Of a stretch of 6,283 bases of DNA, positions 1 to 5,132 are shown piece by piece. Positions within the stretch are counted from its first letter, which is position 1. Each line of letters starts with the position of its first letter. Below the pieces are notes generated by a model, which saw only the letters and a list, made by a program, of their open reading frames with translations, had not been told where the DNA came from and did not search any database. Source of the stretch: an uncultured Gemmobacter sp. (lineage in GTDB: Bacteria; Pseudomonadota; Alphaproteobacteria; Rhodobacterales; Rhodobacteraceae); contig CALKAA010000162.1 in NCBI GenBank assembly GCA_937983495.1, positions 1 to 6,283 of the forward strand, given 5' to 3'. The position numbers were made by a program, and so were the translations under genes.

Positions 1-242
1 GCACGCAACCAGCCCAGACCGGCGCGATAGGCCAGCCCCAAGCCCAGCAGCGCCCCCAGCACCAGCCAGGGCCGCGCATCGCCGCCAAGCGCCGCCCGCA
101 TGGGGCCTGCAGGCAGGACCAGAAGTGCCAGCACCACCAGCGCCCAAAGCCCGGCAACCGCCGCAAGCCTTTGCCGCAGCGGCACCCCCATGGCCCAGCC
201 AATGGCCCAAACCGTTGCAAAGGCCAGGAAAACCAGTGCCAT
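1..242 (-). CDS. N-terminal part of a membrane-anchored protein, probably HesA/MoeB/ThiF family (partial)
   Basis: An open frame starts with ATG at 242 and is still open at position 1, giving 80 codons plus part of an alanine codon. Its start overlaps the dut stop as TGATG, so it is probably translationally coupled to dut. The visible part is very hydrophobic: likely membrane segments at about residues 2-19, 27-45 and 58-73, with short loops (for example PLRQR and GPMRAALGGDARP). From memory, in Rhodobacterales the gene after dut is a MoeB/ThiF-like E1 adenylyltransferase that carries such an N-terminal membrane segment before its catalytic domain. The family call therefore rests on position and overall character; the nucleotide-binding GxGxxG motif and the cysteines would lie beyond the left edge. 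The reading frame itself is well supported, the family name only moderately. It could be another inner-membrane protein. Confidence 0.6.
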   Translation of the reverse strand, partial: MALVFLAFATVWAIGWAMGVPLRQRLAAVAGLWALVVLALLVLPAGPMRAALGGDARPWLVLGALLGLGLAYRAGLGWLR

Positions 243-709
243 CAGCGCCGCCCCGTCGAACCGAAGCCACCTTCGCCGCGTTCGGTCTCGCTTAAATGTT
301 CCACCACGGCAAAGCGCGCCTGCACCACCGGGGCCACGATCATCTGCGCGATCCGGTCGCCATGCTGCACCGTAAACGGCCCCTCGCCCAGATTGACCAA
401 GGCCACCCCCAAAGGCCCGCGATAATCGCTGTCGATGGTGCCGGGCGTATTGGGCAGCGTGATGCCATGTTTCAGCGCAAGGCCAGACCGGGGCCGGATC
501 TGCACCTCGTAACCCATTGGAATTTCAATGCGAAATCCGGTCGGAACGATCAGCCGCTGCATCGGTTGCAGGGTGATCCCCGCCGCACGGTCAGTCTCGG
601 GCAGATTGGCGCGGATGTCGGCACCTGCCGCGCCGGGGGTTTCATAGCTGGGCAGGGGCAGGTTTCGATCCGCCCAATCCTCCCAAACCACGCGCAATTC
701 CGGTGCCAT
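242..709 (-). CDS. dut: deoxyuridine 5'-triphosphate nucleotidohydrolase (dUTPase)
   Basis: This 155-residue cytoplasmic enzyme hydrolyses dUTP to dUMP and pyrophosphate, keeping uracil out of DNA and supplying dUMP for thymidylate synthesis. All five motifs of the trimeric dUTPase family are visible in order: AGADIRA (28-34), RPRSGLA (72-78), NTPGTIDSDYRG (87-98, with the likely catalytic Asp93), GDRIAQMI (117-124) and the glycine-rich C-terminal arm RGEGGFGSTG (144-153), which closes over the nucleotide. The length matches the family. I chose the ATG at 709 because GGGGAGG lies 5 bases upstream and the protein then begins MAPELRV. An in-frame ATG at 742 would add 11 residues (MAHEKQNGEGI) but has no good ribosome binding site and lies inside a short direct repeat. 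The gene is separated from frcK by 65 bases and overlaps the next gene. It is a housekeeping gene beside a sugar locus, and no terminator separates them. Confidence 0.96.
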   Translation of the reverse strand: MAPELRVVWEDWADRNLPLPSYETPGAAGADIRANLPETDRAAGITLQPMQRLIVPTGFRIEIPMGYEVQIRPRSGLALKHGITLPNTPGTIDSDYRGPLGVALVNLGEGPFTVQHGDRIAQMIVAPVVQARFAVVEHLSETERGEGGFGSTGRR

Positions 710-728
710 GATGCCCTCCCCGTTTTGC

Positions 729-755
729 TTTTCATGGGCCATTTTTCATGGGCCA
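729..755. repeat. tandem 13-bp direct repeat upstream of dut
   Basis: The 13-mer TTTTCATGGGCCA occurs at 729-741 and again at 743-755, a period of 14 with one base between copies. On the minus strand it sits in the frcK-dut spacer and duplicates an ATG, which creates the alternative upstream dut start at 742 and the five-codon frame at 749-732. It looks like a local slippage duplication, though a regulatory role cannot be excluded. Confidence 0.8.
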
Positions 756-774
756 GACGGGCGGCAAAGGCAAG

Positions 775-1380
775 CTATTGCCGGATCACAATCTCGGCCG
801 CCACGCTGCCTTGCAGCACGCGGCGGGCATTGGGAATGTCATTCGACAGGGCCCGCGCCTCCGCCGCCGCCGCGTCATGGCCATGGTCCAGCCAGCGGCG
901 GATCAACCGGCGCTCCAGCTCCACCTCGGGCACTTCCAGCGCCACAGTCAGATCGTAAAGCGCGCGGGCCTCAGACCAAGGCGCGGCCTCCAGCAGAAGG
1001 TAATTCCCTTCCACAATCAGGATCTTATCCGCAGGCCCCACCACATCGCCGCCCGCGCGCGCCAGATCGAGGCCCCGATCAAAGACCGGGATCACCACCT
1101 CCGCCTCGGCCCGCAGGCGTCGGATCAGATGCACGAAACCCAAGGCATCGAAACTTTCGGGGCAGCCCTTGCGCGCGCGCAAGCCCCGGGCGTCAAGCAC
1201 TTGATTATCCAGATGAAACCCGTCCATCGGCACCACACGGGCACCCATACCCAAGGCCGCAACCACCGCCTCGGCCAGGGTGGATTTCCCCGCCCCGGGC
1301 GGACCGGCAAGGGCGGTGATGAACCGCCCCTGCCCACTTGCGCGTTGCCGGATCAGCCCGGCCAAAGCCTCCGGTGTCAT
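775..1380 (-). CDS. frcK: FrcK-type P-loop kinase (nucleoside/nucleotide kinase-like)
   Basis: This 201-residue protein has the P-loop kinase fold of the uridine kinase/pantothenate kinase group. Visible features are the Walker A motif GPPGAGKST (26-34), PMDGFH (51-56, the acidic/aromatic segment typical of this group), KGCPESFD (71-78), the Walker B-like strand ILIVEGNYLLL (120-130), an arginine-rich lid LIRRWLDHGHD (159-169) and SNDIPNARRVL (179-189). It is the last gene of an frcBCAK order known from rhizobia, where the kinase accompanies the fructose ABC transporter but its substrate is, as far as I know, not established. A sugar or sugar-derivative kinase is an inference from context. 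Its ATG overlaps the frcA stop as ATGA, so translation is likely coupled, and GGAAG lies just upstream within frcA. The length is normal for the family and I see no damage. Confidence 0.82.
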   Translation of the reverse strand: MTPEALAGLIRQRASGQGRFITALAGPPGAGKSTLAEAVVAALGMGARVVPMDGFHLDNQVLDARGLRARKGCPESFDALGFVHLIRRLRAEAEVVIPVFDRGLDLARAGGDVVGPADKILIVEGNYLLLEAAPWSEARALYDLTVALEVPEVELERRLIRRWLDHGHDAAAAEARALSNDIPNARRVLQGSVAAEIVIRQ

Positions 1381-2159
1381 GCCTCTTCCGTCACGCCTTC
1401 GGGCAGTTTCGCCCCGGTCATGAAGGCCACCGCATCCGACATCGAATACTCGCCCGGCTTGATGACACAGAGCCTGCGCCCCAAGCGGTGAATATGGATT
1501 CTGTCTGCCACTTCAAACACATGCGGCATGTTGTGCGAGATCAGGATGATCGGAATCCCGCGCGCCCGCACATCGCGGATCAGCTCCAGCACGCGGCGGC
1601 TTTCCTTCACGCCAAGCGCCGCCGTCGGCTCGTCCAGGATCACCACCTTGGAGCCGAAGGCCGCCGCCCGCGCCACCGCAACCCCCTGCCGCTGACCGCC
1701 CGAAAGCGTCTCGACCGGCTGGTTGATGTTCTGAATGGTCATCAGCCCAAGTTCGTTCAGCTTGGCGCGGGCGAAGCTCTCCATCGCCGGGCGATCCAGC
1801 TGGCGGAACAGGCTGCCCATGAGGCCCGGCTTGCGCAGCTCGCGCCCCATGAACATGTTATCCGCAATCGACAGCGCGGGCGACATGGCGAGCGTCTGAT
1901 AGACGCATTCGATGCCATGGGCGCGGGCATCCAGCGGGCTGCTGAACTGCACGGGCTTGCCATCCAGCGTGATCTCGCCCTCATCGGGTTGCACGGCACC
2001 CGACAAGGCTTTGATAAGGCTTGATTTTCCGGCCCCGTTATCCCCGATCACCGCCAGAATCTCGCCCGGCATCAGATCGAAATCGCAATGGTTCAGCGCG
2101 GTCACCTTGCCGTAACGCTTGACCAGACCACGCGCCTTGAGAAGAGGTTCTTGCGTCAT
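1377..2159 (-). CDS. frcA: fructose ABC transporter ATP-binding protein FrcA
   Basis: This 260-residue cytoplasmic ATPase powers sugar import through FrcC. It contains a complete ABC domain: Walker A GDNGAGKSS (39-47), Q-loop Gln88 in VYQTLA, signature LSGGQRQ (152-158), Walker B VVILDEPTAAL (172-182) and the switch His209 in LISHN. Only one nucleotide-binding domain is present. That fits the FrcA type and differs from RbsA/XylG/MglA, which fuse two domains in about 500 residues. Two FrcA copies would therefore assemble with the permease. The ATG at 2159 overlaps the frcC stop as ATGA, which decides the start; the frame extends further upstream into frcC, but the family's usual N-terminus (LLKARGLVKRYG) begins here. 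It ends overlapping frcK. Confidence 0.94.
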   Translation of the reverse strand: MTQEPLLKARGLVKRYGKVTALNHCDFDLMPGEILAVIGDNGAGKSSLIKALSGAVQPDEGEITLDGKPVQFSSPLDARAHGIECVYQTLAMSPALSIADNMFMGRELRKPGLMGSLFRQLDRPAMESFARAKLNELGLMTIQNINQPVETLSGGQRQGVAVARAAAFGSKVVILDEPTAALGVKESRRVLELIRDVRARGIPIILISHNMPHVFEVADRIHIHRLGRRLCVIKPGEYSMSDAVAFMTGAKLPEGVTEEA

Positions 2160-3229
2160 GCCGAAGCCTTTCTGATCCACTGATCCACCGCCACGGCGAG
2201 GATGATGAGCATACCAATCAGGAAGAAGGTCCATTGCGGGTCGGTGCCGACCATTTTCAGGCCCATCTCGAACACGCCCACGATCAGCGCGCCAAAGAAC
2301 ATGCCGACGATGGAGCCGCGCCCGCCGAACAGGCTGATCCCGCCGATCACCACCGCCGTGATGGATTGGATATTGCCAAGCTGCCCGGTCGAGGCCGTGG
2401 GCGACACACTGCCGAAGCGGCCAATCATCACCCAGCCCGCGATGGCGCAGAACAGCCCGGCCAGCGCATAAACCTGAATGAGAATGCGCTTGGTCTGCAC
2501 CCCTGCCAGCTCTGCTGCATCCGGGTCATCGCCCACGGCATAGACATGGCGCCCCCAGGCCGTGTGACGCAGCACATAGGCCATGATCGCCACCAGCGCG
2601 ACCATCAGGAACACCGCATAAAGCACCTTCACGCCACCGGGCTGGATCGAACCGCCCCAGAATTGCAGCGCAGGGGCCTGTGCCGCGATGTCAGAGGACC
2701 GGATCGTTTCATTGGCCGAAAAGATGAAGTTGGAGGCCAGCAAAATCTGCCAGGTGCCCAGCGTCACGATGAAGGGCGGCAGTTTCACCTTGGCCACCAG
2801 CCAGCCATTCGCAAAGCCCATGGCCGTTCCCAAGGCCAGGCCAATCGCGATGGAGACCGGGGCGGGAATGCCGAAACGGAAGGTCATCTGTCCCATCAGC
2901 ACCGAAGAAAACACCGCAATCGCGCCCACCGACAGGTCAATGCCCGCCGTCAGCACCACGATGGATTGCGCGCAGCCGATGATCCCCACGATGGCGATCT
3001 GCTGCAAAATCGTTGAAAGCGTGGTCGCCTTGAAGAAATTCGGCGACAGCAGGCCAAAGATGATCAGCGCCACCACCAGCACGATCATCGGCACCGCCGA
3101 GGGCGTTTGATGCAGCCAATGCTGCAATTTCTTCAATGCGGTCTTTTCGTCCTGAAACTCCGCCACCTTCTCCGAGGCACCTTTCAGGCCCTCCTCGAAA
3201 CTGGTTGCGGCTTTTGGTTCGGATGCCAT
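2156..3229 (-). CDS. frcC: fructose ABC transporter permease FrcC
   Basis: This 357-residue inner-membrane permease of the RbsC/BPD_transp_2 family forms the translocation channel for the sugar delivered by FrcB. A hydrophilic N-terminal extension of about 45 residues (rich in Lys, Glu and Gln, possibly helical) precedes a run of hydrophobic helices starting at about residue 46. Family hallmarks are LTAGIDLSVG (93-102), AVGDDPDAAELAGVQ (231-245, the cytoplasmic ATPase-coupling region) and GGISLFGGRGS (296-306). I prefer the ATG at 3229: GGGGGA lies 8 bases upstream and the protein begins MASEPKAATSF. An in-frame GTG at 3280 would add 17 basic residues and is less likely. The gene is separated from frcB by a 155-base spacer with stem-loops and overlaps frcA by 4 bases. 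Confidence 0.94.
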   Translation of the reverse strand: MASEPKAATSFEEGLKGASEKVAEFQDEKTALKKLQHWLHQTPSAVPMIVLVVALIIFGLLSPNFFKATTLSTILQQIAIVGIIGCAQSIVVLTAGIDLSVGAIAVFSSVLMGQMTFRFGIPAPVSIAIGLALGTAMGFANGWLVAKVKLPPFIVTLGTWQILLASNFIFSANETIRSSDIAAQAPALQFWGGSIQPGGVKVLYAVFLMVALVAIMAYVLRHTAWGRHVYAVGDDPDAAELAGVQTKRILIQVYALAGLFCAIAGWVMIGRFGSVSPTASTGQLGNIQSITAVVIGGISLFGGRGSIVGMFFGALIVGVFEMGLKMVGTDPQWTFFLIGMLIILAVAVDQWIRKASA

Positions 3230-3277
3230 GGTCACATTCCCCCTTCGTGCCCCGCGCTTTTCGTTGCGCGCATGGGT

Positions 3278-3307
3278 CACACCTGCGGCGCGTGGGCGCC
3301 ACTTGTG
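3278..3307 (-). other. imperfect stem-loop in the frcB-frcC spacer
   Basis: The arms GGCGC (3287-3291) and GCGCC (3296-3300) enclose a 4-base loop, flanked by CACA (3278-3281) and TGTG (3304-3307), which can pair outside an internal loop. It is the weakest of three adjacent foldable elements, and GC-rich DNA produces such structures by chance. Confidence 0.35.
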
Positions 3308-3308
3308 A

Positions 3309-3343
3309 CAAGGGCGGCACCGCCCGATGGGGGGCCGCCCTTG
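3309..3343 (-). other. 10-bp stem-loop between frcB and frcC
   Basis: The arms CAAGGGCGGC (3309-3318) and GCCGCCCTTG (3334-3343) are perfect complements around a 15-base loop. In the frc transcript the structure lies in the spacer between the binding-protein gene and the permease gene. No uridine run follows, so it does not look like a strong intrinsic terminator. Such hairpins often stabilise the upstream mRNA or attenuate downstream expression, so that the binding protein is made in excess over the membrane components; that role here is inferred. Confidence 0.75.
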
Positions 3344-3356
3344 AGTGAGGTTCTCA

Positions 3357-3375
3357 GACCGACCGGGGGTCGGTC
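3357..3375 (-). other. 8-bp stem-loop just after the frcB stop codon
   Basis: The arms GACCGACC (3357-3364) and GGTCGGTC (3368-3375) are perfect complements around a 3-base loop, starting about 9 bases after the frcB stop. The compact GC-rich stem is well placed to block 3' exonucleases and protect frcB mRNA. There is no T-run after it on the minus strand, so partial rather than complete termination is expected. Confidence 0.75.
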
Positions 3376-3384
3376 AACAGGCGA

Positions 3385-4407
3385 TCAGCCCCAGCACAGT
3401 TCCGTGCCCTTGGCGGTGTCGATCGACTCGACGCCCGCGGCGGGTTTGTCGGTGATCAGCGCCACGCCGGTATCGAAGAAGGCCTTGCCTTCGGTCGGGG
3501 CGGGCTTGGTGCCATCGGCGGCGAATTTCGCAATCGCCTCCACACCCAGCGAGGCCATTTGCAGCGGGTATTGCTGCGAGGTGGCGCCGATGATGCCATC
3601 CTTCACATTGGCCACACCGGGGCAGCCGCCGTCTACCGACACGATCAGCACGTCTTTTTCGCGGCCAATGGCTTTCAGCGCCTCATAGGCACCGGCAGCC
3701 GAGGGCTCGTTGATCGTGTAGACCACGTTGATTTCCGGGTCTTTGGCCAGCAGGGTTTCCATGGCCTTCAGCCCGCCCTCCTCGTTGCCAGCGGTGACCT
3801 CGTTGCCCACGATGCGCGGATCGGTCTCATCGCCCCATTTGTTCGGGTCGGCCAGATCAATGCCAAAGCCTTGCAGGAAGCCCTGGTCGCGCAGCACGTC
3901 CACCGAAGGTTGCGAGATGGCGAGGTCGAGCAGCGCGATCTTGGCATCCGCCGCCTTGTCGCCCAGCGTCGCCTTGGCCCATAGACCGATCAGCAGGCCG
4001 GCCTGGAAATTGTCGGTGGCAAAGGTCGCATCCGCCGCGTCGATCGGGTCAAGGGGCGTATCCAGCGCGATGACCAGCAGGCCCGCATCGCGGGCAGCTT
4101 TCACCGAATCCACAATCGCCTTGGTGTCGGAGGCGGTGATCAGAATACCCTTGGCACCATCGGCGATGCAGGCTTCCACAGCCGCCACCTGGGCCTCATG
4201 GTCGCCGTCGATCTTGCCGGCATAGGATTTCAGGGTCACACCCAGCTCGGCCGCCTTGGCTTCGGCACCCTCTTTCATCTTCACGAAGAAGGGGTTGGTG
4301 TCGGTCTTGGTGATCAGGCAGGCCGAAACGCCATCGGCCATGGCCGGAGCCGCTGAGATCAGCGCAAGACCAGCCGCGCCCAGAAGGGCTTTCGCTTTCA
4401 GTTTCAT
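3385..4407 (-). CDS. frcB: fructose ABC transporter periplasmic substrate-binding protein FrcB
   Basis: This 340-residue secreted protein captures the sugar in the periplasm and delivers it to FrcC. A Sec signal peptide is clear: MKLKAK, a hydrophobic core LLGAAGLALISAA, then APAMA with cleavage expected after Ala24. The mature part is a type I sugar-binding fold of the RbsB class (Peripla_BP_4), with ITKTDTNPFFVKMKEGA (32-48), ILITASDTKAIV (88-99), VIALDTPLD (112-120), TDNFQAG (131-137), QPSVDVLRDQGF (166-177), VVYTINEPSAAGAY (228-241) and SVDGGCPGV (257-265). The overall pattern matches rhizobial FrcB as I remember it, which binds fructose and also ribose and mannose. Four cysteines (30, 80, 262, 338) could form disulfides. 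The start at 4407 has GGGAGG 6 bases upstream. It is the first gene of the minus-strand operon, facing the mutarotase and ROK genes. Confidence 0.95.
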   Translation of the reverse strand: MKLKAKALLGAAGLALISAAPAMADGVSACLITKTDTNPFFVKMKEGAEAKAAELGVTLKSYAGKIDGDHEAQVAAVEACIADGAKGILITASDTKAIVDSVKAARDAGLLVIALDTPLDPIDAADATFATDNFQAGLLIGLWAKATLGDKAADAKIALLDLAISQPSVDVLRDQGFLQGFGIDLADPNKWGDETDPRIVGNEVTAGNEEGGLKAMETLLAKDPEINVVYTINEPSAAGAYEALKAIGREKDVLIVSVDGGCPGVANVKDGIIGATSQQYPLQMASLGVEAIAKFAADGTKPAPTEGKAFFDTGVALITDKPAAGVESIDTAKGTELCWG

Positions 4408-4489
4408 AGTGTTCCTCCCAAGGAAACCGGGGCCCTGCCCCTTCTTTTGCCAAGCCCGCGGCGCCTCTCACCTCGCCGCGACCTTCGCC

Positions 4490-4518
4490 AGAAAGCCTGA
4501 TTCCCGCCGCTGCGTCAA
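4490..4518 (-). promoter_or_regulatory. candidate promoter of the frcBCAK operon
   Basis: On the minus strand TTGACG (complement of 4513-4518) is a good -35 match. With a 17-base spacer the -10 position (4490-4495) reads CTTTCT, which is poor, as is common in alphaproteobacterial promoters. The box lies next to the palindrome at 4523-4543 and about 106 bases upstream of the frcB start. No transcription start can be assigned from sequence alone. Confidence 0.4.
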
Positions 4519-4522
4519 GATA

Positions 4523-4543
4523 AATAAATCAGTCTGAATTATT
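4523..4543. promoter_or_regulatory. 21-bp near-perfect palindrome, candidate FrcR operator
   Basis: The left arm AATAAATCAG (4523-4532), central T at 4533 and right arm CTGAATTATT (4534-4543) form an inverted repeat in which 9 of 10 pairs match; only 4528/4538 fails. It is strikingly AT-rich against its GC-rich surroundings and sits in the divergent region between frcB and the mutarotase gene. It lies exactly between two outward-facing TTGAC boxes, so a bound dimer could control both promoters. AT-rich inverted repeats are typical of ROK regulators such as NagC and Mlc, and a ROK gene is encoded on the plus strand nearby. Assignment to that protein is inference. Confidence 0.75.
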
Positions 4544-4544
4544 A

Positions 4545-4573
4545 TTGACAGCGCAAGCCGGGACGCTCAGTCT
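4545..4573 (+). promoter_or_regulatory. candidate promoter of the mutarotase-ROK transcription unit
   Basis: A consensus -35 TTGACA lies at 4545-4550, one base after the palindrome. A 17-base spacer puts the -10 at 4568-4573 (CAGTCT), a weak match. The heptamer CAGTCTG at 4568-4574 repeats the core of the palindrome (4530-4536), 38 bases away, so it could also be a half-site. The mutarotase start is about 63 bases further on. Confidence 0.4.
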
Positions 4574-4636
4574 GGCAAGACGCGTTCGCGCATCGCCCCA
4601 AACGCGGGCAACGGCGACAGAAGGAAGGCAAGACCC

Positions 4637-5071
4637 ATGCTCATCGGCATTCCACCCCTGCTGGGGCCCGATCTGCTCTTTACATTGCGCGCCATGGGTC
4701 ATGGCGACGAAATCGCGCTGGTCGATGGCAATTACCCGGCGCAGGCCCATGCGCAGCGGCTGGTGCGGGCCGATGGGCACGGGCTTGAGGCGGTGCTGGC
4801 CGCCATCCTTCACGTCATGCCACTGGACGGCGATGTGCCCGCGCCGATCCTGCGCGCCAGCCTCAACAATGACCCGGCGCAATCCGGCCCGATCCATGCC
4901 CGCATCGACGCGCTGGCCGCCCGCCATGGCGTCACCGCACAACCGCTGGCCGGGGCCGATCTCTACCCCCGCATCCGCGCCGCCCATACCATCGTCGCCA
5001 CCAGCGAATCCGCCCTCTTTGCCAATGTCATCTTGCGCAAAGGGGTGATCGGCAGCCCGCCGCCACGCTAG
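4637..5071 (+). CDS. RbsD/FucU-family sugar mutarotase
   Basis: This 144-residue cytoplasmic protein belongs to the RbsD/FucU family, which interconverts sugar anomers (FucU, L-fucose) or pyranose and furanose forms (RbsD, ribose). It resembles FucU more: the N-terminal LLGPDLLFTLRAMGHGDEIALVDGNYPA (8-35) has the expected active-site His22 and Asp30, followed by VRADG (43-47), LYPRIRAA (109-116) in place of the family's FYERAQKA, and the conserved end ALFANVILRKGVI (126-138). The length is normal for FucU (about 140). AAGGAAGG at 4621-4628, 8 bases before the ATG, supports the start. It is probably cotranscribed with the ROK gene 61 bases downstream, divergently from frcBCAK. The context points to fructose or ribose rather than fucose, but this is inferred; I leave the symbol empty because fucU would imply the wrong substrate. 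Confidence 0.9.
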   Translation: MLIGIPPLLGPDLLFTLRAMGHGDEIALVDGNYPAQAHAQRLVRADGHGLEAVLAAILHVMPLDGDVPAPILRASLNNDPAQSGPIHARIDALAARHGVTAQPLAGADLYPRIRAAHTIVATSESALFANVILRKGVIGSPPPR

Positions 5072-5132
5072 AGCCTCTTGCAGCGGCAGGGCAAAGCCGC
5101 CAAGGGTCGTCAGCCATGTCAGGGAGGACAGC

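Noticed and set aside
296..2024. Long plus-strand open frames opposite dut, frcK and frcA (296-958, 708-1319, 748-1491, 1338-2024)
   Set aside because: They are Arg/Pro/His-rich shadows of the minus-strand genes, without family motifs or good ribosome sites.
2234..3016. A 260-codon plus-strand frame opposite frcC
   Set aside because: It is low in hydrophobic residues and rich in His, Gln, Arg and Asp, as expected when a membrane-protein gene is read antisense.
3230..3280. Upstream GTG start for frcC at 3280
   Set aside because: It would add 17 basic residues with no clear ribosome site; the ATG at 3229 has a well-spaced GGGGGA.
4411..4441. Possible hairpins in the frcB leader (GGGGC/GCCCC at 4429-4441, and pairing around the ribosome site at 4411-4427)
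   Set aside because: The first stem is only 5 bp and the second needs a bulge; in this GC-rich DNA that is not enough to claim a riboswitch or thermosensor.
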